This document shows positions 1-8,180 of a stretch of DNA of 46,861 bases, one piece after another (positions within the stretch are counted from its first letter, which is position 1; every line of letters begins with the position of its first letter). A program made the translations under genes and the position numbers. The stretch comes from Desulfobacterales bacterium (lineage in GTDB: Bacteria; Desulfobacterota; Desulfobacteria; Desulfobacterales; JAIPEE01), in contig JAIPEE010000033.1 in assembly GCA_021737275.1 (NCBI GenBank), forward strand, positions 1 through 46,861. Reading direction: 5' to 3'. The notes beneath the pieces were generated by a model, which saw nothing but the letters and a program-made list of their open reading frames with translations, was not told the DNA's origin and ran no database searches.

Positions 1-2
1 CA

Positions 3-80
3 TTTAAAGGGAGCATTAAGACCAAACGGTTTAGTGCGGCGCTTGATGTTGATTATCTGGAGGAAATTATGTTCACCTGA
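3..80 (+). CDS. C-terminal end of an unidentified upstream protein (partial)
   Basis: The window opens inside an open frame that ends at TGA 78-80. Its last 25 residues (ending ALDVDYLEEIMFT) are rich in acidic and hydrophobic residues and read like a normal protein tail. I do not recognise the family. The other two forward frames look less protein-like. A gap of about 320 bases follows before the sugar phosphorylase gene, so the two are not tightly coupled. The call rests only on the open frame and its composition. Confidence 0.35.
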   Translation, partial: FKGSIKTKRFSAALDVDYLEEIMFT

Positions 81-400
81 TCAAAAACATAACGCAAACA
101 TGATAGGGGCTCTATATATTTTACATGCGTTGCCCCTTTATAATGCCCAAATCTGATTGGTATATTACCGAATTTATGCTAAGCAAAAAAACAACTAAAA
201 CACAAATATCATATCCCGAATCACAAAATTAAACACAATAATTATTGTTTAAGACGCATTTGTTCAATTTCTTTTTAAGAAGATGTTTAAGCCCTCAATT
301 GTTTATTTAAAATTATAGAACCCATTTCGGGTTTTAACCGTCACATCTTTTAAAGCCTGACCGGTATATATAAGTTCATCAGATAATGGGAGATGAAATA
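81..400. other. Intergenic region upstream of the sugar phosphorylase
   Basis: About 320 bases of AT-rich sequence with no convincing ORF on either strand. It presumably carries the promoter of the sugar phosphorylase gene, but I see no clear -35/-10 pair. No RNA gene or strong hairpin stands out. Confidence 0.4.
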
Positions 401-2098
401 ATGAAACAATTGGAAGATATCAGAATGATACTGGTGAGCATTTACGGCGAAGATGGTGGACAAAAAGCTTTGAAAGCCATTGTGCCGCTTATTGAAAGCT
501 TTCCTGTTCAGAAATCTCTAAAATCTTATCAGTTTTCCGAAAAAGATATTGTTTTGATAACCTATGGTGACACAATTGAAAAAGATGGTGAGATGCCCCT
601 GAGCACTTTTTCAAAGTTTGCTGACAAATATCTGAAGGGGGTGTTCTCTGCCATTCATTTTCTGCCGTTTTATCCCTATTCATCAGACGATGGATTTTCC
701 GTTATCGATTTTCATGCAATTAGACCAGATATTGGAGATTGGGATGATGTTGCAAAGATCGGCGAGAATTTTACCCTGATGTTTGATTTTGTTTTGAATC
801 ATATTTCTTCAAAAAGCGGATGGTTTAAAAACTATTTGAACGGAGCGGATGGTTTTAAGGATCTTGCAATAGAGGTGGATCCGTCTGTTGATCTTTCAGG
901 TGTGACCCGCCCGAGAACGTGTCCACTCTTAACTGAAATTGAGAAAACCTCAGGTGAACACGTCCATGTCTGGACGACATTCAGTGACGATCAGATTGAT
1001 ATCAATTTTGAAAGTATTGAAATACTGGAAAAAATGATTGAGGTGCTGTTGTTTTATGTGAAAAGAGGTGCGTCTATTTTACGGATGGATGCCATTGCAT
1101 ATCTGTGGAAGGAGATCGGAACAAGCTGTATACATTTGAGGCGGACCCATGACATTATAAAGCTCTTTAGAAAGATACTGGATATTGTAGCCCCCCATGT
1201 TCTTCTGATTACGGAAACCAATGTGCCGCATGATGAAAACATCAGTTACTTCGGTAATGGTATTGATGAGGCCCAGATGGTTTACAATTTCACTTTGCCG
1301 CCCCTGCTTTTTTATACTTTTTTAAAGGAAGACAGCTCCATCCTGTCTGAATGGGCAAAGGGGCTTAATCTGGATTCTGTCCGGAATACTTTTTTTAATT
1401 TCACGGCATCTCATGATGGCATTGGTGTTCGCCCCCTTGAGGGAATATTACCTAAAGAAGATGTAGAACTGCTTGCTGAAAATGTAAAGAAAAACGGCGG
1501 ACGAACATCCTATAAAAATAATCCGGACGGCACCAGGAGTCCGTATGAACTGAACATTACATATGTTGATGCATTAATTAAAAAAGAGGGTAATGAAACG
1601 GATGCATTGCATGTCAAACGGTTTCTTGCATCACAGGTGATACAATATTCTCTTCCGGGTGTGCCGGCAACTTATATCCACAGTCTTCTGGGGTCACATA
1701 ACTGGGAAGAGGGGATACGGCAGACAGGCCGGGCCCGGAGCATCAATCGTGAAAAACTGAATTTTGATAGACTTGAAAAAGAACTTGAAAGCCCTGAAAC
1801 GTTCCGTTTCAGAATTTACACCAAATATTCTGAAATGATAAAAATAAGGCGAAAGCAGCCTGCGTTTAATCCCACTGCTTATTTTGAAATAATAATGTCT
1901 GATCCAAAGGTTTTTGTTATTAAAAGAGCGTGTGAGGCCCAGACACTTTATTCCATAACCAATATTTCATCAGAAAAGGTTTCAATATCTTTAAAAAAAG
2001 AAACCGGCCGGTCAGATATGGAGGATCTTTTTACAGGTAAAAATATGATGACAGATTCCGTTGGGTTGGAGCCTTATCAGTGTATTTGGTTGGTTTGA
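401..2098 (+). CDS. GH13 sugar phosphorylase (sucrose/glucosylglycerate phosphorylase-like)
   Basis: A 565-residue enzyme of the GH13_18 type, which cleaves an alpha-glucoside with phosphate to give glucose 1-phosphate in the cytoplasm. The four alpha-amylase-family regions are visible: DFVLNH near residue 129, RMDA with the nucleophile Asp at about 230, ITETN with the acid/base Glu at about 272, and ASHDG at about 337-341. The length fits the sucrose and glucosylglycerate phosphorylase group. The exact acceptor sugar cannot be read from sequence, and glucosylglycerate or sucrose are the likely choices. I chose the ATG at 401 because GGGAG lies about 8 bases upstream; the in-frame ATG at 386 has no such site. 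It stands alone, followed by a palindromic repeat and terminators. Confidence 0.85.
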   Translation: MKQLEDIRMILVSIYGEDGGQKALKAIVPLIESFPVQKSLKSYQFSEKDIVLITYGDTIEKDGEMPLSTFSKFADKYLKGVFSAIHFLPFYPYSSDDGFSVIDFHAIRPDIGDWDDVAKIGENFTLMFDFVLNHISSKSGWFKNYLNGADGFKDLAIEVDPSVDLSGVTRPRTCPLLTEIEKTSGEHVHVWTTFSDDQIDINFESIEILEKMIEVLLFYVKRGASILRMDAIAYLWKEIGTSCIHLRRTHDIIKLFRKILDIVAPHVLLITETNVPHDENISYFGNGIDEAQMVYNFTLPPLLFYTFLKEDSSILSEWAKGLNLDSVRNTFFNFTASHDGIGVRPLEGILPKEDVELLAENVKKNGGRTSYKNNPDGTRSPYELNITYVDALIKKEGNETDALHVKRFLASQVIQYSLPGVPATYIHSLLGSHNWEEGIRQTGRARSINREKLNFDRLEKELESPETFRFRIYTKYSEMIKIRRKQPAFNPTAYFEIIMSDPKVFVIKRACEAQTLYSITNISSEKVSISLKKETGRSDMEDLFTGKNMMTDSVGLEPYQCIWLV

Positions 2099-2102
2099 GT
2101 CC

Positions 2103-2246
2103 AGAAGCGGTGTCAAAACCTCATATTATGCCCAATGGCTTCGTTCTCACATTTTTGAAATCCTCAAAATAGCACACTATTCCTGTGGTTTCAAAAATGC
2201 TGCGGCCTCGCCCTTGAACATAATCTAAGGTTTTGACACCGCTTCT
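2103..2246. repeat. MITE-like palindromic repeat, 144 bp
   Basis: The ends are a perfect 19-bp inverted repeat: AGAAGCGGTGTCAAAACCT at 2103-2121 and its exact complement at 2228-2246. Inside, the two halves still pair imperfectly (for example ATTATG/CATAAT and the block ATTTTTGAAA/TTTCAAAAAT), leaving a central loop near AAAATAGCACACTATTCC. No ORF spans it. It begins 5 bases after the phosphorylase stop codon. This is the structure expected of a small non-autonomous mobile or REP-type element. Confidence 0.7.
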
Positions 2247-2330
2247 AAGTATCGCATTCATAATCTTAATTGGTTTTTATAAAATCAGAGACTATGTTTA
2301 AGATAATGGTTGGAGGGCTATTCTATCAAG

Positions 2331-2351
2331 TTTTTAAGCGTTGCTTAAAAA
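2331..2351. terminator. Short A/T-rich hairpin, possible terminator
   Basis: TTTTTAAGC and GCTTAAAAA form a 9-bp stem with a 3-base loop, flanked by A- and T-rich runs. It could act in either direction, ending the phosphorylase transcript on the plus strand. The low GC of the stem makes it a weak candidate. Confidence 0.35.
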
Positions 2352-2357
2352 ACAAAA

Positions 2358-2450
2358 AAAGGCCCCTGAAAAAAATCACTTTATTTATAATGTTGTTTCA
2401 GAAAAGCGAGGTTCTGAAACATAAAAAAGCGGGTTTTTCCAGGGGCCTTT
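2358..2450 (-). terminator. Terminator of ihfA, nested double hairpin
   Basis: Read on the minus strand, an AAAGGCCCCTG arm (2440-2450) pairs with CAGGGGCCTTT (2358-2368), and a run of T follows (2354-2360). Inside the loop lies a second hairpin, GTTTCAGAA/TTCTGAAAC (2395-2403 and 2412-2420). It starts 19 bases past the ihfA stop codon, in the right place and orientation to end that gene. Confidence 0.75.
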
Positions 2451-2468
2451 AAATATCAGATATTACAA

Positions 2469-2747
2469 CTAATCGTTAATTTTATTCCTTAGTTTGCCGG
2501 AGCATTTAAAGGTAATAACCTTTCTTTCCCGAAGCATCAGGTCATCACCGGTGGCCGGGTTTCTGCCCCGTCTTTGCTGTTTGTCTTTTACACAGAACTT
2601 ACCAAAACCGGAAATAAGAACGTCATCATTTTTTTCAAGAGTATTCTTAATGATTTCCAGAAGAGATTCAATAATATCTACGGATTTTTTCTTTGTAAAG
2701 CCGAGTTCATGTACCTTTGTAACTATATCACTTTTGGTTAACGTCAT
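2469..2747 (-). CDS. ihfA: Integration host factor subunit alpha
   Basis: A 92-residue histone-like DNA-bending protein of the HU/IHF family. The N-terminus MTLTKSDIV and the block SGFGKFCVKDKQQRRGRNP match IHF-alpha better than HU. The Pro of RGRNP is the residue that intercalates into DNA in this family. IHF works as a heterodimer with IHF-beta, which is not in this window, and bends DNA for recombination, sigma-54 promoters and other regulation. The start at 2747 is supported by a strong AGGAGG ribosome site about 5 bases upstream. The gene has its own terminator downstream. Confidence 0.92.
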   Translation of the reverse strand: MTLTKSDIVTKVHELGFTKKKSVDIIESLLEIIKNTLEKNDDVLISGFGKFCVKDKQQRRGRNPATGDDLMLRERKVITFKCSGKLRNKIND

Positions 2748-2888
2748 TACGCCTCCTAGAAAACATATTGAGTGAATTCGCTAAGAATTATATTTTTAAA
2801 TCAGTCTTGATGATATTGTATAAAAATACTGTTATTTCAAATTGTTGTCAAGTATATTTAAGAAGAATCAATTTTTCAAGCAAATTTA

Positions 2889-3044
2889 TCAGGCATCTGG
2901 AGAAACTGTAATATTTTCATTCTCTGTGGCTGGCTCTTCCTGTTTTGATGGATAAAGATCTTCAACTTTTTTCATTATATTGTCAACATTATTCATAATC
3001 TGTTCAATATCCTGCTGAATTTCAATATCATCAAGCTCTTTCAT
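2889..3044 (-). CDS. Small acidic hypothetical protein, 51 residues
   Basis: This short open frame begins MKELDDIEIQQDIEQIM and ends ITVSPDA. The first 30 residues look like an amphipathic, possibly coiled-coil helix with regular Ile/Val/Leu/Met spacing; the tail is acidic and probably unstructured. I chose the ATG at 3044 because AGGAG lies 9 bases upstream; a second ATG at 3053 abuts that site and cannot use it. The gene lies between ihfA and the sugar-1-phosphate transferase, with about 120 bases to the latter. I do not recognise the family. The good ribosome site and the protein-like composition support it being real. Confidence 0.5.
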   Translation of the reverse strand: MKELDDIEIQQDIEQIMNNVDNIMKKVEDLYPSKQEEPATENENITVSPDA

Positions 3045-3164
3045 TGTATACATCTCCTGATATTATCTGTGACCCATTTTATAATCTTTATAAGTAACTA
3101 AAATATCAGGACAATGTCTGTATGTCAAGTTTTTGATATGTTTAATATGTTTTATAACATACAA

Positions 3165-4580
3165 TTACTGTCCTTTACCATTCAGGACACTCTGGATTGT
3201 TTTAATAATAATCACAGCATCAAGGAAGAGGGAGTATTCCTGAATATAAAAAAGTTCATATTCCAGTTTTCTTAATTGTTCTTCCTTGTTTTCACCATAA
3301 TCACTTGAGACCTGAGCCCAACCGGTAAGGCCCGGTTTAACAAAAAACCTTAGGTAGTAGAAAGGGAATTCATCTACAAGTTTATCCGCAAAATATTGTC
3401 TTATTGGTCTGGGTCCAATAAAACTCATATCCCCCTTCAAAATATTAAATAATTGAGGAAGTTCATCCAGTCTTGTTTTACGCATGAATTTTCCAAGAGG
3501 CGTTATTCTGGGATCATCTTTCTGCGCCCATACCGGGCCAGTGGCCTTTTCTGCGTTATGGATCATGGTTCTGAATTTATAAAACATGAAAGGTTTTTTA
3601 TAGATGCCAAGCCGTTCATGTGAAAAAAAGATAGGTCCTTTGGAGGTTAACCTTATTATAATGGCTAATATCAACATGAGTGGTGCAGACAAGAAAACGC
3701 CAATTAGGGATAGGATAATATCTACGATTCTTTTTATCCGCCTTTGAAAGGGTTTCGATAATGTAAATGTTGCAGAAAGATCTATCAGCCATTTGGTGTC
3801 AATGTGCGATACAGGAAAATTGCCAGAACTGATAACAGCAAAGTTTAGACTTGAACAGATAGAGACTCCTCTGAATTTACTTTTTACCATAGATATCATG
3901 AAGTCGTCCGAAAGCTTTTTAGAAAAAGGGTATATCAAAAGATCGATTTGATTATTATTCCAACAATTTCCATTAAGAGGGTTTGCCAGCAACTCTTGCT
4001 CTGTAGCTTCCTGAATATCAAAAAATTGTCGCCTGCTTTCAGTCATAAGACTGTTAACAGCGCTTTCTGCAAGTGCATCTTTTTCGGTGATAAGAATTCT
4101 ATATGGGTGCCTGCTGAAGAAATATTTAAAAATTAGAAGCCGTGAAAAAAAATGAGTAATACTGATCGAACAAACAAATATTAACCATACATATTTTGTG
4201 AAAAGGCCACCAAAAGCGAAATGGTATAATAGATAAAAACCGAAAGAACTGGTTAATGTAGCACCCAGTAAATGCAATAAGACACTTTTTATATTTAAAC
4301 GGGCATCAATCGAATATAAACCCGTAACATATACGATCGTAATATGAATGACTGAAAACAAGCCGGCAAGGCAAAAAAATAAAATGAGCAGGTTAAAGCA
4401 GACCAGCATTGTCTGTAGCAGTGAAAGACTTTCAAAGGGTGCAACGACACTCGCAAGTTTCCCGCGTAGTGCAATTTGCACAGTAAAGCACAATAAAAAA
4501 GTGAAGGCGATTCCGATAAAGTCGCCCACCATCAGGAGGTATTTTTTCTTTTTAGCAGGTGTTCTGAAAAATGATTTCAT
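3165..4580 (-). CDS. Polyprenyl-phosphate sugar-1-phosphate transferase (exopolysaccharide initiating enzyme)
   Basis: A 471-residue inner-membrane enzyme that would start repeat-unit synthesis by moving a sugar 1-phosphate from its nucleotide carrier onto undecaprenyl phosphate. The N-terminal half has about five hydrophobic segments, with a middle domain at about 155-270. The C-terminal bacterial sugar transferase domain runs from about residue 283 to the end. It shows the reentrant/membrane helix KRIVDIILSLIG, the FYKFRTM block, the Asp-Glu catalytic pair in RLDELPQ (about 372-373), the SFIGPRP motif and PGLTGWAQ. This is the long, WbaP/EpsB-like architecture. The ribosome site is weak. 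It is the only such initiating enzyme in the window, so it probably primes the glycan made by the genes downstream in coordinates. The donor sugar cannot be told. Confidence 0.88.
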   Translation of the reverse strand: MKSFFRTPAKKKKYLLMVGDFIGIAFTFLLCFTVQIALRGKLASVVAPFESLSLLQTMLVCFNLLILFFCLAGLFSVIHITIVYVTGLYSIDARLNIKSVLLHLLGATLTSSFGFYLLYHFAFGGLFTKYVWLIFVCSISITHFFSRLLIFKYFFSRHPYRILITEKDALAESAVNSLMTESRRQFFDIQEATEQELLANPLNGNCWNNNQIDLLIYPFSKKLSDDFMISMVKSKFRGVSICSSLNFAVISSGNFPVSHIDTKWLIDLSATFTLSKPFQRRIKRIVDIILSLIGVFLSAPLMLILAIIIRLTSKGPIFFSHERLGIYKKPFMFYKFRTMIHNAEKATGPVWAQKDDPRITPLGKFMRKTRLDELPQLFNILKGDMSFIGPRPIRQYFADKLVDEFPFYYLRFFVKPGLTGWAQVSSDYGENKEEQLRKLEYELFYIQEYSLFLDAVIIIKTIQSVLNGKGQ

Positions 4581-4710
4581 AAAAAATAATATATCTCACA
4601 AGCGTGATGAAAAAACAAAAACTAATATATCTCACCGGTTTTCGCTTCTATGAGCGACGGCCCGGCAAGCAGAAGCTACAGGGTCCCAAAAGAAAAGCAT
4701 TAAAAAAAAT

Positions 4711-4739
4711 TTGACAGTTTATTACAATATACGTACACT
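4711..4739 (+). promoter_or_regulatory. Sigma-70-type promoter of the yefM-yoeB operon
   Basis: A perfect -35 box TTGACA (4711-4716), a 17-base spacer and a -10-like TACACT (4734-4739) lie just ahead of the antitoxin gene and its AGGAGG ribosome site. Confidence 0.65.
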
Positions 4740-4748
4740 AACATGTAC
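4733..4748. promoter_or_regulatory. Probable autoregulatory operator of the toxin-antitoxin operon
   Basis: GTACA (4733-4737) and TGTAC (4744-4748) form an inverted repeat with a 6-base spacer, overlapping the -10 box. YefM-family operators are known to contain short TGTACA-type palindromes, so binding by the antitoxin is a reasonable inference. Confidence 0.6.
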
Positions 4749-4762
4749 AGGAGGTAAAAATC

Positions 4763-5014
4763 ATGGAAGCTATGACATATACATCGGTTCGGCAAAATTT
4801 GGCTAAAACAATGGAAAAAGTTTGTAAGGATCATTCCACAATTATTGTTACCCGTAAAAAGAATGATTCTATTATCATAATGTCACTGGAGGATTACCAG
4901 GCTCTGGAGGAAACTGCCTATCTTTTACGATCTCCTAAAAATACCCGGCGCCTTATTGAATCCATTGCCCAGCTTGAAACCGGCAAAGGGTCCGAAAGGT
5001 GCCTTGTTGAGTGA
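4763..5014 (+). CDS. yefM: Antitoxin, YefM/Phd family
   Basis: An 83-residue antitoxin. The N-terminal part (TYTSVRQNLAKTMEKV...IIVTRKKNDSIIIMSLEDYQAL) is the typical DNA-binding and dimerisation fold of YefM. The C-terminal 30 residues would wrap and inhibit the toxin. It is preceded by AGGAGG about 7 bases before the ATG and overlaps the toxin start by 4 bases, so the two are translationally coupled. By family knowledge the complex represses its own promoter. The operon sits between the sugar-1-phosphate transferase, transcribed away from it, and a decayed epimerase gene. Confidence 0.92.
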   Translation: MEAMTYTSVRQNLAKTMEKVCKDHSTIIVTRKKNDSIIIMSLEDYQALEETAYLLRSPKNTRRLIESIAQLETGKGSERCLVE

Positions 5015-5265
5015 AACTTATTTTTTCAGATCATGCCTGGAAAGATTATCTTTATTGGCAGCGTATTGACCCCAAAATCCTAAAACGGATCAATAATTTG
5101 ATTAAAGAAATCAAACAGACCCCTTTTGAAGGGATGGGTAAGCCTGAGTCTCTAAAACATGCTCTTTCCGGTTATTGGTCACGAAGAATAAATGATGAAC
5201 ACAGAATCGTATACAAAGTAACAGGAGATGCCATTCTTATTGCTCAATTGCGTTATCATTATTGA
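5011..5265 (+). CDS. yoeB: Toxin YoeB, ribosome-dependent mRNA endonuclease
   Basis: This 84-residue protein is the same length as E. coli YoeB and aligns with it end to end. YoeB cuts mRNA in the ribosomal A site. The key residues known for YoeB are all present at the same positions: Glu46 (in GKPESLKH), Arg65 (in NDEHR), and the C-terminal His83-Tyr84 (RYHY). The toxin therefore looks active. It begins with GTG overlapping the antitoxin stop codon. The toxin's last codons touch the end of the decayed epimerase pseudogene on the other strand, so the module may have landed in or beside that gene. Confidence 0.93.
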   Translation: MKLIFSDHAWKDYLYWQRIDPKILKRINNLIKEIKQTPFEGMGKPESLKHALSGYWSRRINDEHRIVYKVTGDAILIAQLRYHY

Positions 5266-5829
5266 GTTAAATCCCATATCTCTCGAAGAGCTACAGAGCT
5301 CAAAGAAAAAAACTTTAAATTTTTGGACCTGATTTGTGGAACAAACGCTGAGCTCACCCTGTCTCGTTGTAGCTCGTGAAAGCGGAGATGGATGTGTCTC
5401 GACCGAAGCAGGTGAGAGACAAATGGTGTTGCCGGCATATACATAAGTGGATGTTGCACAAATCAGGTGCTTAATAATGTGATGTCAGCACCCTTCGAGG
5501 GTATTCATAAATCCCTGAATATTGCTTTAGATGTAGGTATGGGGATTTTCAAGGGAATATCGCAAACCGATCTGGGCTGCCAGATTGATAACCGTATCAA
5601 ACGGGTAATTATCAAAGAGGTCTTCAACAATGTTTCGATCAAATAGATCACCCGTAATGTTTTCGAAGTTTGGAAGAGCTTCCAACGCTGATAGGCGGGC
5701 TTTTTTCAGATTGATATCATAATAGGAATTAAGATTGTCAATGCCGATGATATGCATGTCTTTTTCAAGAAAATTTTTGCATAAATAATAACCGATAAAG
5801 CTTGAGGAACCGGAAATTAAAATCAACAT
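5264..5829 (-). pseudogene. Decayed UDP-glucuronate 4-epimerase
   Basis: The first 100 codons read as a normal extended SDR epimerase: an NAD-binding start (LISGSSSFIGYYL), IDNLNSYYD, and NLAAQIGLRYSLENPHTYI. A TAA then stands where the family has the Asp before SN. The same frame continues with SNIQGFMNTLEGC, a TGA where an Arg is expected, then HHIIKHLICATSTYVYAGNT. That corresponds to the family's KHL.YASSS.VYG.NT block. Past this the match fades (ETHPSPLSRATT, then VFFFELCSSSRDM), ending at the yoeB stop. The remaining third of the enzyme and the YxxxK catalytic motif are missing or unrecognisable. Two in-frame stops and erosion without frameshift indicate an old, non-functional copy. Confidence 0.75.
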
Positions 5830-5887
5830 ATAATCAATATTCCCTTGTATTTTTTTAAATATAAAAGAAAAAAGTTTTTATATAACG

Positions 5888-6823
5888 TCAAGAACGCTCA
5901 AATACCATAAAGCTCTTAGTGAAAAGAGGGCGAAAAACTTTCCATTTAGAAATAATTTTATCGAAATTGGCGAAAAAATTACTAAAAACCTGATAAGGCT
6001 TACCTAAGGGTGCAAGAGGTAGTGCAAGTAGACGGAAACCATCACGGAATTCTAAATTACTAAAGTCGAATTTATCACAGAATTCTTGAAGTTCATTTTT
6101 GGAAAAAGGGTGTTCCCAAATAAGATTAGGCCGGGCTACTTTTGTTAAAGATCGCGCAGCAATTAAAAATGGGTTAGTGTTAAGAGGTTCAACAAAGATG
6201 GCTTTGCCGCCAGGTTTCAATAACCTGTAGATCTGTTGAGCAAGTACAGGTTTTTGCTCGCGGTCGAAATGGTGAAGTACGCCCCTGCCAATAATGAGAT
6301 CAAAGGTCGATTCTTTGAAATTGTCGGATAAAATCGTGTCACACACAAGATGAAAATCAGTAGCGTCTAAGGCATCAAACTTTTTATTTAACTTAATAAG
6401 TGGAGTAAGCGCAATATCTACACCTAAATATTTCACTTTTCCGACATGTTTGAGAATAAGATCAGTTGCTGGTGTTCCCGAAAAAGTTCCAATTTCAAGT
6501 ATTGAAATGGTGTCGCCGTTTCTGTTTCGTAATGCAGAGTTAATATATCTATCGAAAAAATCAATCTGTGAACTTTTACCGGCTATTGCATGTGGCAAGC
6601 GAACAGCACGCCATATTCGATTAGCTAATGTTTCATTCCTTTGAGGAATCATCGTATCCTTGGCGTTATTATCCTCTTCCTTATTCATTTCTTCATAAAA
6701 GTTTTTCTGGGCTCTATCATAATTATTTATTGAATGTTCATTCAATAAAACGGAAACGCCACTAACATCATTCACTAATTGTGGGTCTTTGATCCAATTG
6801 TTCAATGTTTCATTGTTTTTCAT
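5888..6823 (-). CDS. SAM-dependent methyltransferase (class I)
   Basis: A protein of about 311 residues. After an 85-residue N-terminal region comes a Rossmann methyltransferase domain with motif I ILEIGTFSGTPATDLIL, an acidic turn GVDIA, and FDLIIGRGVLHHFD, followed by the LLKPGGKAIFVEP strand typical of small-molecule methyltransferases. In this context a sugar or lipid-linked glycan is a likely substrate, but this is inference. I chose the ATG at 6823 (MKNNETLN). The longer frame starting at 6865 reads into the neighbouring insertion sequence. The ribosome site for 6823, GGGGGA, lies in the tip of that element. Confidence 0.8.
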   Translation of the reverse strand: MKNNETLNNWIKDPQLVNDVSGVSVLLNEHSINNYDRAQKNFYEEMNKEEDNNAKDTMIPQRNETLANRIWRAVRLPHAIAGKSSQIDFFDRYINSALRNRNGDTISILEIGTFSGTPATDLILKHVGKVKYLGVDIALTPLIKLNKKFDALDATDFHLVCDTILSDNFKESTFDLIIGRGVLHHFDREQKPVLAQQIYRLLKPGGKAIFVEPLNTNPFLIAARSLTKVARPNLIWEHPFSKNELQEFCDKFDFSNLEFRDGFRLLALPLAPLGKPYQVFSNFFANFDKIISKWKVFRPLFTKSFMVFERS

Positions 6824-6854
6824 GTGATCTTCCCCCAATTTAGTGGACAGTTGA

Positions 6855-7735
6855 TTAAGCCGCATTTTGCATATTCATCCATTCAAATTCATACATTGCT
6901 GGGGATTTATATCCATTTGTTGAATGGCTTCTGCGACGGTTATAATAAATTTCAATATAATTGAAAAGGGCCTGTTCTACTTCAGTTCGATTTTGAAATT
7001 GTCTGTGGTGGATCAATTGGGTTTTTAATGTATGGAAAAATGATTCTGCTACTGAATTGTCCCAGCAATTACCTTTTCGACTCATACTCTGTACAAATTT
7101 GAGATTTTTAAGCAAATTTCTAAAATCGGCACAGGCATATTGTATCCCACGATCGCTGTGAACTAAAAGATCCTCGTCCGGCCTCCTTTTCCAAAGATCT
7201 TTTTGAAAAGCACGAAGCATTGAGTGGCGCTCAAGGGTATCGCTTAAGTCCCAACCCACAATAATACGAGAAAAAAGATCAATAAATACTGTCAAATAAT
7301 GCCATTTTTGACCTACCTTGATATAAGTGATGTCGCTAACCCAGTCGGTATTCGGAGATAACACAGAAAACTCCCGGTTTAAATATTTAGTGCAACAGGC
7401 TCATTATGCTTGGAATTGATAGTGGCAATAAATTTCTTCGTTGCCTTGCATTTTAATCCCATATCTTTCATCGGGCGGGCAACTCTGTTTTTGCCCACTT
7501 GTGCAAACTCCGTCTCAGATCTAAGGTCTGCTGTAGCCATGGGGCTTCCAACCATGCCGTTATGCTCAGCATAAATCTCACGGATTCGTCCCTTAATCCG
7601 AATATTTTCATGATGCCGGACAGAACAGGGCTTGTTTTGCTAACGGTAAAATCCGCTCGGAGAAATATCGAACGTACGGCACATCTTCACCACCGAAAAC
7701 GAGGAGCGGTTGTCCTTTATAAACTTATATCTCAT
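6855..7735 (-). pseudogene. IS3-family transposase OrfB (broken)
   Basis: This is the integrase-like DDE transposase. The N-terminal part ([19 protein letters not shown], then SPSGFYR) is cut by an in-frame TAG. Reading resumes through RVARPMKDMGLK and SKHNEPVALN. One base is then missing near 7385, and the frame shifts to YLNREFSVLSPNTDWVSDITYI. The C-terminal 169 codons are intact and hold the three catalytic acids in WVSDIT, VHSDRG and VAESFF. It overlaps OrfA at ATGA, as usual for the family. With a stop and a frameshift it cannot make an active protein. Confidence 0.8.
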
Positions 7736-8034
7736 TTCGATGTCCTGCTGAAGATGGCCATGGCTTTTTTTAATATATCTCTCTCAATCTCTGCATCTTT
7801 AAGCTTCTTCTCAAGTTCCCGAATCCGCTTTTGATCTTGTGTGAGAGCCATTTTGCCATGTCCTGGAAAGGCGAGCTCCGAATTTTAAAGCTGTCTACGC
7901 CATCGGTATATCAAATCACATTTTATACCTAAGTTCTCAGCTACCTCTGAAATAGTTCAGCCCGGTTCTTCGGTTAACCGAACTGCATTTCTTTTAAATT
8001 CAGGATCGTATTTTCTTCTGTTTCGAACACTCAT
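7732..8034 (-). pseudogene. IS3-family transposase OrfA (broken)
   Basis: The frame begins MSVRNRRKYDPEFKRNAVRL with a good AGGAGG site, and has the helix-turn-helix TISEVAENLGIKCDLIYRW and the leucine-zipper tail [20 protein letters not shown] of IS3 OrfA. Two in-frame stops interrupt it: TGA after TEEPG and TAA after RWRRQL. The second falls before the zipper. Confidence 0.8.
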
Positions 8035-8180
8035 GTTATCCTCCTGTCGTTTTTATAACAACGTCTTAATAGAGTGTCCACATTTTTGGGGTTGGATCAT
8101 GATGAAGTTAAAGCTATATACTGTATTATTAGGCGTGATAAAAAAATCAAATACATAAAGGAATTATTTTGTCAATAATT

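Larger units (their letters stand above)
6825..8099 (-). mobile_element. Degenerate IS3-family insertion sequence
   Basis: An element of about 1275 bp with two overlapping transposase frames, both broken. The ends match as imperfect inverted repeats: the left end starts TGATCTTCCCCCAATTTAG and the right end, read inward, TGATCCAACCCCAAAAATG; both continue with GTGGACA. No clean target duplication is seen, although CATG occurs at both flanks. The left tip touches the start codon of the methyltransferase at 6823. Confidence 0.75.

Noticed and set aside
2270-2452. A 60-codon plus-strand frame
   Set aside because: It runs through the terminator hairpins of ihfA and has low-complexity Lys-rich composition.
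5259-5459. A 66-codon minus-strand frame as a gene
   Set aside because: It lies out of frame over the decayed epimerase, whose own frame shows family similarity here; no ribosome site.
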